Shown here: in pieces, positions 7,719-15,548 of the stretch
Layout of the letters: each line of letters opens with the position of its first letter
How positions within the stretch are numbered: position 1 is the first letter of the stretch
IMG/VR virus record: IMGVR_UViG_3300032086_002540
Coordinates: 1-20,748 of that record
From: a virus
DNA length: 20,748 nt
Reading direction: 5' to 3' (one strand)
Notes under the pieces: generated by a model
Database searches by the model: none
What the model saw: only the letters and a program-made list of their open reading frames with translations
What the model was told of the DNA's origin: nothing
Made by a program: the position numbers and the translations under genes

Positions 7719-8724
7719 AGAGGAACTCTTTTTTGGCAGCTTCGTCAATCTTATTGAGAACCTCTTTAGTATAGAATTTATCAGGTTCATTATTGATAGT
7801 TTTTGCATATTGTTTTGATCCGTCTGGTAATTCTATTCTTGTTGATACTGATTTAAATACACCATGTTTTACAGCAAGGTCTAATAGACCATAGTATCTT
7901 TCAAGGCCTGATTTGTAAGTTAATCTAACATCAACCATTGCATTTTCTTTTGTCAACCTTGATTTATAATTTTTACAATGTATTACATTACCGATAATTT
8001 CTTTACCATCTTTTTCTTTTCTTTTAGATAGATAAACTATATTACTAGCAGCGTATTTTAAACCACTACCACCACCCATTTCTTTTTGTGGGAACATAGA
8101 ACCAATAACATCATAAGTATGGTTTGTCATTATCATAGGTACTTTTGCCTTACCTAGTTTTAATGTTAAAACTCTAAATGCAGCCTTAACAATCTGCGAT
8201 CTAGTCATATCTCTAGTTTCTTTACCCTCAGCAGTATCTTCCATTTCTTTTGTAGTTGATAACATACCTAAACTATCTAACACAAACATTAATGGTTGTC
8301 TTTTATCTTCTGGTTGTTCTAAGTATTTGTCAATAACTTTAATTGATTGATGTCTAAACTCTTGTACAGTTGCAACAGGCACAATAACCATTCTTTTACT
8401 ATCAACGCCTCTACTCTCAACTATATCTTTTGTTAACGCACTTTCTGATTCAAAGTAAATCACACCTGCGTCTTTGTGTTTGTCTAAAAAACTTTTTACT
8501 ATACCTAAGGCAAAAAATGTTTTACCAGTTGCAGCTTCACCTGCAATAGCAGTTATCTTGTTTGATGGTAGACCACCATAAACTGAACCTGATAGTAAAG
8601 CATTTAGTGTATAAGAACCTGTGTCAATAAAACTATCAACATCACCTGCTTCAACACCTTCACTTACTAGAGTAGCATATTCATTGCCTGTCTCTTTAAT
8701 TACGTCTTTTAAAAAATCGTTCAT
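7705..8724 (-). CDS. uvsX: RecA-like recombinase UvsX
   Basis: Strand-exchange recombinase for recombination-dependent replication and repair. With the start at ATG 8724 the protein has 339 residues. Walker A GEAATGKT is at 62-69, [11 protein letters not shown] (about 88-98) follows, Walker [10 protein letters not shown] is at 145-153, and the DNA-binding loop region TNHTYDVIG with a Gly-rich [11 protein letters not shown] lies at about 200-225. I chose 8724 because a strong ribosome site (GAGGAG, 8733-8728) lies 3 nt before it; the upstream ATG would put that site inside the gene. It has its own promoter about 55 nt upstream. The length is somewhat shorter than T4 UvsX (391 aa), mainly at the C-terminus. 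Very secure. Confidence 0.96.
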   Translation of the reverse strand: MNDFLKDVIKETGNEYATLVSEGVEAGDVDSFIDTGSYTLNALLSGSVYGGLPSNKITAIAGEAATGKTFFALGIVKSFLDKHKDAGVIYFESESALTKDIVESRGVDSKRMVIVPVATVQEFRHQSIKVIDKYLEQPEDKRQPLMFVLDSLGMLSTTKEMEDTAEGKETRDMTRSQIVKAAFRVLTLKLGKAKVPMIMTNHTYDVIGSMFPQKEMGGGSGLKYAASNIVYLSKRKEKDGKEIIGNVIHCKNYKSRLTKENAMVDVRLTYKSGLERYYGLLDLAVKHGVFKSVSTRIELPDGSKQYAKTINNEPDKFYTKEVLNKIDEAAKKEFLYGTE

Positions 8725-8833
8725 AATCTCCTCTTTCTTTTTCACTAAACACTAAACTATATTGTTTGATATTTAAATCATAACACACTTTCATTATTTT
8801 GTCAATGTCCTTTGAAACAAAATCGTGTGTCAT
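8696..8833 (-). CDS. Possible 45-aa ORF overlapping the uvsX promoter and start
   Basis: An ATG at 8833 opens 45 codons ending in TAA at 8698-8696, with a product starting [12 protein letters not shown] and ending FFKRRN. It fills the gap between the DUF4385-like gene and uvsX and runs 29 nt into uvsX. The composition is protein-like, but its ribosome site is weak (AAGGA about 13 nt upstream). The uvsX promoter lies inside it, so transcripts from that promoter would not carry its start. It could be chance. Confidence 0.3.
   Translation of the reverse strand: MTHDFVSKDIDKIMKVCYDLNIKQYSLVFSEKERGDYERFFKRRN
8777..8805 (-). promoter_or_regulatory. Sigma70-type promoter of uvsX
   Basis: Minus-strand TTGACA (8805-8800) and TATGAT (8782-8777) are 17 nt apart, one mismatch from consensus. 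The predicted start near 8770 gives a leader of about 45 nt ending in the strong GAGGAG site before uvsX. Confidence 0.75.
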
Positions 8834-8840
8834 ATAGTTT

Positions 8841-9335
8841 TTATATCCTTTGTGTATTATTATTCTCATGTGCGTTTTCTAATTCACGCCAGTTTTTTCT
8901 CATATCTATGTATATCTTATCTTTAGTGACCTTATCTCTAAATGTTTTAAATATACTAGCAGATTTTGCCTTTTCGCAAGTCATGGCGTCTTTTTCTTGT
9001 GGTTTTACTTTACCATTACTATCATATTTTTTGCCGTCTCTATGATTAGCATATCGTCTTGCTCTTGTAAAACCCATTTCTAAAAACTTTCTACACATAT
9101 CCATACCTATAAAATCTTTTTTTGCTCTATACCATGCGTAAATTTCATATATTCTTTTAGCACTTAGTTTTGCCTCAGGAACAGTTTTAAATCGCCAGTA
9201 TGTACAAATAAAATTAGTATATGGTCTTACAAGTAATACACCTTGTTCACCACGACCTATTCTGTATAGTTTTCTTATGGTTGGGTCTTTAAAATTTAGT
9301 TTTTTATAATTTAATTTATAATCAAAGTTTTTCAT
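8841..9335 (-). CDS. DUF4385-like conserved phage protein
   Basis: A 164-aa protein with a distinctive conserved core: RIGRGEQGVLLVRPY (about 25-40), a WRFKT segment (about 47-51), a SAKRIYEIYAWY helix (about 58-69) and FIGMDMCRKFLEMGFTRARR (about 74-94). It closes with YANHRDGKKYD. I recognise this as the DUF4385 pattern found in T4-like phages and some bacteria; no function is established that I know of. The many conserved Arg and aromatic residues suggest nucleic-acid or nucleotide binding. I prefer ATG at 9335 (AAAGAG just upstream) over GTG at 9338. It overlaps the upstream 107-aa gene by 14 nt. Confidence 0.75.
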   Translation of the reverse strand: MKNFDYKLNYKKLNFKDPTIRKLYRIGRGEQGVLLVRPYTNFICTYWRFKTVPEAKLSAKRIYEIYAWYRAKKDFIGMDMCRKFLEMGFTRARRYANHRDGKKYDSNGKVKPQEKDAMTCEKAKSASIFKTFRDKVTKDKIYIDMRKNWRELENAHENNNTQRI

Positions 9336-9645
9336 CACTCTTTCGAGCTCTTAATACAACTGGTCTACCTGATGGTTTTGGCAATTGATTAAGTTCTTTC
9401 CATAGTTTATATTTTTCATCTTCAGGTATCCACGTTTTAGGTGGACTTTCTAAATCAGTTTCAGTTATTTTACCCCATAATAAAGTAAACATTTCATCTG
9501 GTGACATTTCTGGATAATGAAAGTTGTACTTATTTTGAACATTAACAATTTGTTTTCTAAGTAATTCTCTATTGTATTCCAACTTACGTTGATAATCCCA
9601 ATATGCTTTTAAATCTATGTAATCTTTTTCTGCAATTGCCATCAT
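9322..9645 (-). CDS. Unknown 107-aa protein
   Basis: No family recognised. The N-terminal half is helical and charged (about 5-40, with KAYWDYQRKLEYNRELLRKQ as a likely coiled coil). The middle has SPDEMFTLLWGKI, and the C-terminal part is Pro-rich and basic (LPKPSGRPVVLRARK). Two consecutive ATGs at 9645 and 9642 could start it and neither has a clear ribosome site. The start follows the stop of the 261-aa gene by 2 nt and the end overlaps the DUF4385-like gene, so it is probably translated by coupling. Confidence 0.6.
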   Translation of the reverse strand: MMAIAEKDYIDLKAYWDYQRKLEYNRELLRKQIVNVQNKYNFHYPEMSPDEMFTLLWGKITETDLESPPKTWIPEDEKYKLWKELNQLPKPSGRPVVLRARKSDEKL

Positions 9646-9647
9646 AG

Positions 9648-10433
9648 TTATTTATGAAAAGGACACTTTTTTTCTTCCTTCTTACGTGTTTTTAACCAGT
9701 TATATCCCCCAAACCATCTTGTTTGAATATTTAATCTTTGAGCCTCTACACCATAAAACAATTCAGGTCTATGACTTGGTGATGTGTAAGTAATTACCTC
9801 ATCTAAAAATTCTCTTTTAATTGGTATGTATTGTGCTAATGGCGTTCCTCTTGCTAAATTAATTTCGCCATAGTTATGTATAACCATTTGTTGATTTATT
9901 TGATTGTGAATATCTGATCTAATTACACCAGGTAAAGTATGAAAGTGTGGATTAAAATCATAGTAAACTGGAAGTTGTAAAACACTCCAACCTGGTGATG
10001 TTTTAACGTGCCAAGGACATTGTGGTTTCAATATAAATGAAAAATCTCTAGCTGACTCTGGTATTAAACTTTTAAATTGATGATTACCATGATGTGAAAA
10101 TGTAAATCTTTCAGTCGGTATTTTATATCGCCATGTCTTTTCATCTGAATTAATCCATATGTCACACCATAAAGGGACAACATAACCCATAGAAAAAAAT
10201 TCAGGTAATGCAGGACAGTGTCTTATTGTTCCTTTGTTTACATCATCTTTACTATCAATAGGTTTATTTTTAAAATCTGCGTCTGGTCTTTTTCTATTAG
10301 CCTGTTTATACCATTCTGGTATGTATTTAATTGGTGGAATAACTTTTTCTAAACCTGGTCTATCAGTAAACCACGTGATATTAGGTTTATCTTTTTTAAA
10401 TGATTTAATTAATTCTTTAAAAAACTTTATCAT
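9648..10433 (-). CDS. Conserved phage protein of unknown function (possibly DUF6065-like)
   Basis: A 261-aa protein rich in aromatic residues. Conserved-looking segments are ITWFTDRPGLEKVIPP (about 19-34) with EWYKQ, CPALPEFFSMGYVVPLWCD (about 73-91), a CPWHVKTSPGWSVLQLP stretch (about 139-155) and a C-terminal GTPLAQYIPIKRE (about 196-208). The order of strands, with His and Trp, suggests a beta-barrel or cupin-like fold. It reminds me of the DUF6065 group, but I cannot confirm this. The C-terminus ends CPFHK. The start shares ATGA with the stop of the upstream methyltransferase gene. The close link to a methyltransferase could mean a shared role in modification; that is inference. Confidence 0.62.
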   Translation of the reverse strand: MIKFFKELIKSFKKDKPNITWFTDRPGLEKVIPPIKYIPEWYKQANRKRPDADFKNKPIDSKDDVNKGTIRHCPALPEFFSMGYVVPLWCDIWINSDEKTWRYKIPTERFTFSHHGNHQFKSLIPESARDFSFILKPQCPWHVKTSPGWSVLQLPVYYDFNPHFHTLPGVIRSDIHNQINQQMVIHNYGEINLARGTPLAQYIPIKREFLDEVITYTSPSHRPELFYGVEAQRLNIQTRWFGGYNWLKTRKKEEKKCPFHK

Positions 10434-11752
10434 ATTGGTAATACACTTGTTCTTGCTTCTCTAAAATAGTCTATCTTTTTTTTAGAAAAACACCATACAT
10501 TTTCTATATATGTTTTATTCATAAACTCTTGCTTTGCTTCTTCACTTTCAAATAACTTATCTGATTTAGGTCTTTGCATAATTCTCATACCTATTTGACC
10601 AACAAAGTGTTCTTTCATACTGTCAACTAATTCATCACAGCTTTTATGTCTGTGATTTTTAACTTTAGGATCCATAATATTGATAAACAAATGACCATTA
10701 GAAGATAGTGAATTAAAACTTTTTTTTGAAACTGGTAAATAAAAATCATCACGCCATTTATTATATTCATTAAACTTAAACCAAGATTGATCTTCTTCGT
10801 ATTCTCCTCCTTTATTATATTCTTCAGTAGAAAAATATGGTGGACTTGTAAAGGCACAATCTATATTAGTTATATCTTCCCAAGGTAAATCTTCAGCACC
10901 ACATCTATATATTTTTACAAACTTGCGACCTGACATTGTGAAATAATTTCTACCTTTTTCGTCAACTCTTTCATCTACGTCAGCACCATTACCTAATAAC
11001 TCTTCATAATAAACACATTGTTCCATGTATTGTTCGTATGTGTTTGGATTAGGATCACAACCATAATATTGTGTTGCATTACTAGCATAAAAACCTGCAA
11101 GTCTATCACCCCAACCACAACTTGTATCTAACACTCTACCTGCATTAGTTATATCGTAAATCGTTTTTGCAACATTAGGTTTAAATTGTGTTGCAATATA
11201 TGTACCTAATCTAAAAGCACTTAAATAACTTGCCTCACTTAATTGACCACCTCTTAATTCTTCTTTGCCATCAACTATAACTTTTTTCATATCATTGATA
11301 CCACGCCATATAGGGCCTAAACAACGCCATATGTCTTTTGCGTTACCGTTTTGCCATACATCTAAAGGTGCTTTGAAACTATAACTTGAACAATTTAATC
11401 TTGTGGCTTGATGAAAATGATTTGATATATTATTAAAAGTAGATGGAGCGTCTATAATGCCTAGACCATATTCTTTATAATTATACTTGTAGTCGTCATA
11501 TTTTTCCATAACATTATTAACGTCAACTTTTAAATATTTGGCTGTATCAAATTTTTGCAATTCTTTAAAATCATTTCTTACATCATCCTTTGTAATTTTT
11601 TTTAAAGGAAATACAGGTCTTTCTTTTTCAATATAAGCAGCTAAGTCTTCTCTAAACTTTTCTTTACCTATTTCGTTTGTATAACGCTCAAATGTTATTT
11701 GATCCATTATAGGTAGTTTATTGTGATTTGCGTATTTGTATAAGTAATCCAT
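10430..11752 (-). CDS. DNA methyltransferase with TSPPY motif
   Basis: A 440-aa SAM-dependent amino-methyltransferase. The SAM-binding motif I is VLDTSCGWGDRLAGFY (207-222) and the next strand carries CDPN (232-235). The catalytic motif IV is TSPPYF (302-307), the form usual for N4-cytosine and some N6-adenine enzymes. NGHLFINIMDP (about 352-362) is the following strand. An N-terminal domain of about 200 residues precedes the catalytic part and may read DNA. No restriction partner is adjacent, so it probably protects phage DNA or marks it. The start follows an in-frame TAG codon and sits directly at the expected transcription start of a consensus promoter, so the mRNA may be leaderless; no ribosome site is visible. 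The next gene overlaps by ATGA. Confidence 0.85.
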   Translation of the reverse strand: MDYLYKYANHNKLPIMDQITFERYTNEIGKEKFREDLAAYIEKERPVFPLKKITKDDVRNDFKELQKFDTAKYLKVDVNNVMEKYDDYKYNYKEYGLGIIDAPSTFNNISNHFHQATRLNCSSYSFKAPLDVWQNGNAKDIWRCLGPIWRGINDMKKVIVDGKEELRGGQLSEASYLSAFRLGTYIATQFKPNVAKTIYDITNAGRVLDTSCGWGDRLAGFYASNATQYYGCDPNPNTYEQYMEQCVYYEELLGNGADVDERVDEKGRNYFTMSGRKFVKIYRCGAEDLPWEDITNIDCAFTSPPYFSTEEYNKGGEYEEDQSWFKFNEYNKWRDDFYLPVSKKSFNSLSSNGHLFINIMDPKVKNHRHKSCDELVDSMKEHFVGQIGMRIMQRPKSDKLFESEEAKQEFMNKTYIENVWCFSKKKIDYFREARTSVLPI

Positions 11753-11757
11753 AATCT

Positions 11758-11786
11758 ATTATAACACTTCTAGTTGAATTTGTCAA
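11758..11786 (-). promoter_or_regulatory. Consensus promoter abutting the TSPPY methyltransferase start
   Basis: Minus-strand TTGACA (11786-11781), 17-nt spacer, TATAAT (11763-11758): a perfect sigma70 consensus, with the -35 inside the last codons of the MT-A70 gene. Only AGATT separates the -10 box from the ATG at 11752, so the expected start site is about the A of the start codon. Confidence 0.85.
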
Positions 11787-12333
11787 CTTGATTTCCCCAA
11801 ACATCCCAACCTGGCATAGATGTTCTAGCAAATAATTCTATACGTGGTAAATCACCACATAATTTTACTATATCGTTTCTTATTCTATCAGGTTTTCTAC
11901 TATGTTCTCTACGTTCACTTACAACTAATCTATCTACGTTACCACTCATTCTTTTAGGTTTACCTTTAGTTGCAAGTATGCAAGTTTCAGTATTTGCTCT
12001 AGTCCAGTAACCTGGTCCTTTAAAATAATAATTTTTAATTTTGTCTTTGTTTGTTTTAACCCAAGTAAATCCTACTGTCTTATATGTAAATCCCCACTTC
12101 TCAACAATCGGTATCTGTTTATGTAGTAATGGATCTGTACACCACATAAACAATACACAATCTTTGTCTGCTATATCACCAATAGGTAAATTTTCTATGT
12201 CTTTCATAGTCATAGTATTATAATGTTTTTCAGGATTGGTTTGTGCGTTTTCATTATTCCAATTCTGAAAATGCCATGGTGGGTCAGCGTATATTATATT
12301 ATACTTCTTATCTAGTTTGAGTGTGAGGTCCAT
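11770..12333 (-). CDS. MT-A70 family N6-adenine methyltransferase
   Basis: With the start at ATG 12333 the protein is 187 aa. It begins near the first conserved strand YNIIYADPPW, whose DPPW (17-20) is the catalytic motif of MT-A70 adenine methyltransferases. Other family marks are LFMWCTDPLL (about 61-70), a GYWTRANTETCILATKG stretch (about 108-124), EHSRKPD (about 143-149) and RIELFAR followed by PGWDVWGN (about 164-181). It methylates adenine N6 in DNA or RNA using SAM. A longer frame to 12429 exists, but its extra 32 residues lie wholly within the peroxiredoxin gene and look unlike the family. The chosen start overlaps that gene by 26 nt; the ribosome site is weak. Family call secure, start less so. 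Confidence 0.9.
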   Translation of the reverse strand: MDLTLKLDKKYNIIYADPPWHFQNWNNENAQTNPEKHYNTMTMKDIENLPIGDIADKDCVLFMWCTDPLLHKQIPIVEKWGFTYKTVGFTWVKTNKDKIKNYYFKGPGYWTRANTETCILATKGKPKRMSGNVDRLVVSERREHSRKPDRIRNDIVKLCGDLPRIELFARTSMPGWDVWGNQVDKFN

Positions 12334-12865
12334 GTAAATAAGCCAACATCTTTTCTGGTGTAGTTTCAACATATGGGTCATCATCAGTGCCATCGTTATT
12401 GATACCTGGTTCTTGCCACCATTTTTCAATTACACCATCATTGATTACTGTCATAAATCTCCAACTTCTATTACCAAAACCTAAATGGTTTTTACCAATT
12501 AACATACCTAAAAATCTAGTTAAGTTACCTGAACCGTCAGGTATAACTTTGACATTACATATATTCATTTTTTCTGCCCATGCGTTCATTACAAACGAAT
12601 CATTTACACTCATACAATAAACTTCATCTATCTTTAGTGATTTCATAGTTTCATAATGATACTCAAAACCTGGCAATTGTTTTGATGAACAAGTCGGTGT
12701 AAATGCACCTGGTAGACTAAACAAGATTACTCTTTTGCCTTTGAAATAATCGTCTGTTGTTTTATCTAACCACGCACCACCAATAGGACAACCACCATCT
12801 TCTGGTTGTGTATCGCCTGTTCTTACTTTAAATGTTACCTTAGGTAACTGTACGCCTTCTCTCAT
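12308..12865 (-). CDS. Peroxiredoxin (Prx5-like, AhpC/TSA superfamily)
   Basis: A thiol peroxidase that reduces hydrogen peroxide or alkyl peroxides. The 185-aa protein has the family signature PGAFTPTCS (52-60) with Cys59 as peroxidatic cysteine and the supporting Thr56 two turns before. The conserved Arg lies in NRSWRFMTVI (about 131-140). Further cysteines (Cys26, one in VYCMSVN, one in NICNV) could resolve the sulfenic acid, but which one does cannot be told. The C-terminal GTDDDPYVETTPEKMLAYL is typical of Prx5/hybrid proteins. It has the best ribosome site of the window (AAGGAGGAG, 12881-12873, 7 nt before ATG), so high expression is likely. It is an auxiliary metabolic gene; the likely electron donor is host glutathione/glutaredoxin or thioredoxin. 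Confidence 0.92.
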   Translation of the reverse strand: MREGVQLPKVTFKVRTGDTQPEDGGCPIGGAWLDKTTDDYFKGKRVILFSLPGAFTPTCSSKQLPGFEYHYETMKSLKIDEVYCMSVNDSFVMNAWAEKMNICNVKVIPDGSGNLTRFLGMLIGKNHLGFGNRSWRFMTVINDGVIEKWWQEPGINNDGTDDDPYVETTPEKMLAYLHGPHTQTR

Positions 12866-12867
12866 AA

Positions 12868-13026
12868 TTATACTCCTCCTTGAGTTAAATTTACTGTCAT
12901 CATTTTTATAAACAATATTAACAGCAAAAACCTTGATATTGGTATATCACTTTTATAAGCAATAAATTGCCCTAAAGCAAATGACCAATGTAAAACTATA
13001 AACAATATTATTAATGATTCAATCAT
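12868..13026 (-). CDS. Small 52-aa membrane protein
   Basis: Start ATG 13026-13024 overlaps the polymerase TGA as ATGA, and TAA at 12870-12868 falls just before the peroxiredoxin start. The product begins MIESLIILFIVLHWSFALG and continues to a second hydrophobic run FLLLILFIKMM (about 33-43), separated by a short polar loop with Lys and Asp. One or two membrane segments are likely. The last codons (Gln-Gly-Gly-Val) are read from the strong ribosome site of peroxiredoxin, so translation of the two is probably coupled. No family recognised; the exact overlap geometry is the main evidence that it is real. Confidence 0.7.
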   Translation of the reverse strand: MIESLIILFIVLHWSFALGQFIAYKSDIPISRFLLLILFIKMMTVNLTQGGV

Positions 13027-15512
13027 CCAAAAAATGCCTCTAATGTTGCTTCTTTCTCTAGTTTCCAGTTGATAGCATTTAAGATAAACTTCAGTGGATC
13101 TGTAAATGTCTTTTCAAACTGACCATCATAATCTACATATTGTTTTAATTTAAACTCTCTAGGTAGATATGTTGAAAAAGAAATAACCGTATCTTTTATA
13201 GAGTTAGGTAGTCTTAACATTAAAAATTTTATTTTATCACCCTCTTTAATTACAGGATATCTTTGTTCTAAATTGTGTTTATGTAAGTAGTGATTATAAA
13301 GCAAAGAACCTTTTACATGAATAGGTGTGCCTTTCTTATAAATCTGTGACGGATCAATATATTTTTCTAAATTATTACAAGACCTAGGAAATGCAACACT
13401 TTCAGGACTTAAATTTCTAAATTGTGTTTTAAAATCTGCAACAAACTTAATCAAATCATCTTCACTTTGATTCATAATAACTCGTATTGCCTCTTTAATT
13501 TTACCTCTACAAACTTCAGGCGTAGATGATTTAACTGCTTCAACACCCATAACTTTAAGTTTAGGATATTCATATCTAACACCTTCTTCATCATACATAT
13601 TTAAGATATATCTTTTTTTAGCAATCCATATACCTTTATTAGCAATTGCTTCTCGTTTCATAATCATTTTTTGCTCATAGGCATTTACATATTCTGCAAG
13701 ATTTTCAAAACTCTTATCAATAACTTTTTGTATCTTCTCTTCAGCAGCCTTATCTAAAAAATCTGTAATCTGTTGTGGTGTTTTATTCTTACAAGTCTTT
13801 TGTACTAACTCATCTAATCTTAAATAGATTGAATCAGTATCAGACGCAACAACATAATTTTTATTTTCAGTGCCTAATACTTTATTCATAAACTTGTTTA
13901 TATCTTTTTCTATCCAACGAATAGTTAACTGACCACCCATAGTAATCGCCTCTGCCTGGTTCTTTTCAAAGTATCTAAAGTATTGATTACCGATTGCGCC
14001 GTAGGCAGAGTTTAGAGATATTTTCTTTGCCATCTGTATATTGTGACATCTAGCAATTTCTTTTTTATATAATGGGTCTTTAGTTTTCTCATACTCTTGT
14101 TTTGCCTTAATCATTTTCTTTTTAAATATAACTCTGGCGTCATAATTTTTTTTCATTAACTCTGGTAAGAAACCTAGTTTATCTCTTCTAAACATAGCGC
14201 CGTTAGGTGCAATTGTCACATCTTTGTCTTTTAACCACTTTGTATTATACTTTTGATTTAAATAATTTTCTACACCTACATTTTTAGGTTCTACACCTAC
14301 ATATGTTTCAGGACTGTTATTGTATTGCATAATTAAATGCGGATACAAACTGTTTAAGTCAAACGATACAATCCATTTATGTAATCCTAGTTGAGGGTCT
14401 TTTACATATGCACCTTCAAACTGTGTTGCCTTATCGTGGTCTTCTCTAGGTGGTATTGCGATTTTCTTTTTATGTAAATGATTATAGATTAAAGTATCCC
14501 AACATCTTACTTGCGAATAGACATCTGTATAATTTACTTTGAAGTCATAGGCCATAGTTAAACATAGGTCAATCAAACCCATTTTATCTTCTAATCTATC
14601 TACTAACTCCACATCTTGTATATTATATTCTACAAACTTTTGATAATCATTTGTATAAAATTCTTTAAATGTATCGTATGGATTATCTAATTTAGATTCA
14701 CCTAATTCTACTTTTGCAATATAATTTAGTTTATAAGACTCTTGTCTAACATAGGTAAACTTTTTATACAAGTCAAAATAATCTAGTACAGATATGCCTA
14801 ACATATTCCAGTACTGTTGATTTTTTGTTCCTAGTTGTACACGTTCAGCATTAACATAATTCCAAGGCGACATTTTATTAATCGTATCATTGTCAAATAT
14901 AAATCTCATTCTGTTCATTAGATATGGCACGTCAAAGAACTTAACATTCCAACCTGTAATAATATCAGGATGATTTTTACACCAGAATTTTAGAAACTCT
15001 AATAGTAAATGTTTTTCATTTTCACACTTAATATAGGTTACATTTGCTTTCTTTGTTAAGAAGTCACCAGTACCCCAAGTAATAATTTGTTTATTGCTAT
15101 GATTTTTTACAGTGATACAAATAATAGGTTCTTTTGCAGTATCTGGATCAGGAAAACCATGTTCACACTCACACTCTAAATCTAACGTAAAAATTTTAAT
15201 CTTATCTTTATCCCACTTTACATCTTCAGGATATTCATTTGCAATATACTGATAATTATATCTCGTCATACCATAAACTTTAAATTCTGGCATTGACTTA
15301 TATGTTTCAATAAAGTTTTTTGCTTTTACAATAGAACCAAACTTTTTATCTATTACGTTTTGACCTTTTAAAGTCTTCCATTCAGTTTGTTTATTTGTAG
15401 GAATGAATAGAGTAGGTTCATAATTTATTCTACTTAAATAAGATTGACCGTTTGCAACACCTCTAATAAGAAGTTTGCCTCTATATTCTATAACATTTGT
15501 GTAAAAATTCAT
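13023..15512 (-). CDS. 43: Replicative DNA polymerase (T4 gp43, family B)
   Basis: An 829-aa family B polymerase with proofreading exonuclease. Exo I is LDLECE (110-115, Asp111 and Glu113), Exo II is GWNVKFFDVPYL (187-198), and Exo III is YNIQDVELVD (296-305). In the polymerase domain motif A is SFDLNSLYPHLI (383-394), motif B is KKISLNSAYGAIGN (496-509), and motif C is SDTDSIYL (557-564, with the two metal Asp residues). The C-terminal EATLEAFFG resembles the clamp-binding tail of T4 gp43. Slightly shorter than T4 (898 aa). An in-frame TAG lies two codons before the ATG, so it cannot start earlier, and the family starts at FYTNV, so it is unlikely to start later. The start lies at the predicted transcription start of its promoter. 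Confidence 0.98.
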   Translation of the reverse strand: MNFYTNVIEYRGKLLIRGVANGQSYLSRINYEPTLFIPTNKQTEWKTLKGQNVIDKKFGSIVKAKNFIETYKSMPEFKVYGMTRYNYQYIANEYPEDVKWDKDKIKIFTLDLECECEHGFPDPDTAKEPIICITVKNHSNKQIITWGTGDFLTKKANVTYIKCENEKHLLLEFLKFWCKNHPDIITGWNVKFFDVPYLMNRMRFIFDNDTINKMSPWNYVNAERVQLGTKNQQYWNMLGISVLDYFDLYKKFTYVRQESYKLNYIAKVELGESKLDNPYDTFKEFYTNDYQKFVEYNIQDVELVDRLEDKMGLIDLCLTMAYDFKVNYTDVYSQVRCWDTLIYNHLHKKKIAIPPREDHDKATQFEGAYVKDPQLGLHKWIVSFDLNSLYPHLIMQYNNSPETYVGVEPKNVGVENYLNQKYNTKWLKDKDVTIAPNGAMFRRDKLGFLPELMKKNYDARVIFKKKMIKAKQEYEKTKDPLYKKEIARCHNIQMAKKISLNSAYGAIGNQYFRYFEKNQAEAITMGGQLTIRWIEKDINKFMNKVLGTENKNYVVASDTDSIYLRLDELVQKTCKNKTPQQITDFLDKAAEEKIQKVIDKSFENLAEYVNAYEQKMIMKREAIANKGIWIAKKRYILNMYDEEGVRYEYPKLKVMGVEAVKSSTPEVCRGKIKEAIRVIMNQSEDDLIKFVADFKTQFRNLSPESVAFPRSCNNLEKYIDPSQIYKKGTPIHVKGSLLYNHYLHKHNLEQRYPVIKEGDKIKFLMLRLPNSIKDTVISFSTYLPREFKLKQYVDYDGQFEKTFTDPLKFILNAINWKLEKEATLEAFFG

Positions 15513-15519
15513 TATCTAT

Positions 15520-15548
15520 ATTATACTTCACTATTTTAAAAAAGTCAA
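15520..15548 (-). promoter_or_regulatory. Sigma70-type promoter abutting the gp43 start
   Basis: Minus-strand TTGACT (15548-15543), 17-nt spacer, TATAAT (15525-15520). The -35 overlaps the last codons of oxygenase C. Seven nucleotides separate the -10 box from the gp43 ATG at 15512, leaving room for a leader of zero to one nucleotide and no ribosome site. Confidence 0.8.

Noticed and set aside
7719-7808. N-terminal extension of the 99-aa gene reaching 7808
   Set aside because: The extra 30 residues lie wholly inside uvsX, are low in conserved character, and ATG 7718 gives a normal short overlap.
8692-8724. Capsid-targeting-like N-terminus in UvsX ([11 protein letters not shown])
   Set aside because: The spacing between Phe and the [L/I]xE element is one residue longer than in T4 and the four tagged proteins, and UvsX is an early replication enzyme. 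It shows that loose versions of the motif can occur by chance.
10627-10857. Minus-strand frame inside the TSPPY methyltransferase
   Set aside because: It is a shifted reading of the methyltransferase coding sequence across its catalytic motif, with no ribosome site.
12334-12429. Longer start for the MT-A70 methyltransferase
   Set aside because: The extra residues are encoded within the peroxiredoxin gene in another frame, and the family fold starts at about residue 10 from ATG 12333.
12867-12872. TATAAT just before the peroxiredoxin start as a promoter
   Set aside because: It lies between the ribosome site and the ATG, and there is no -35 element at a workable distance.
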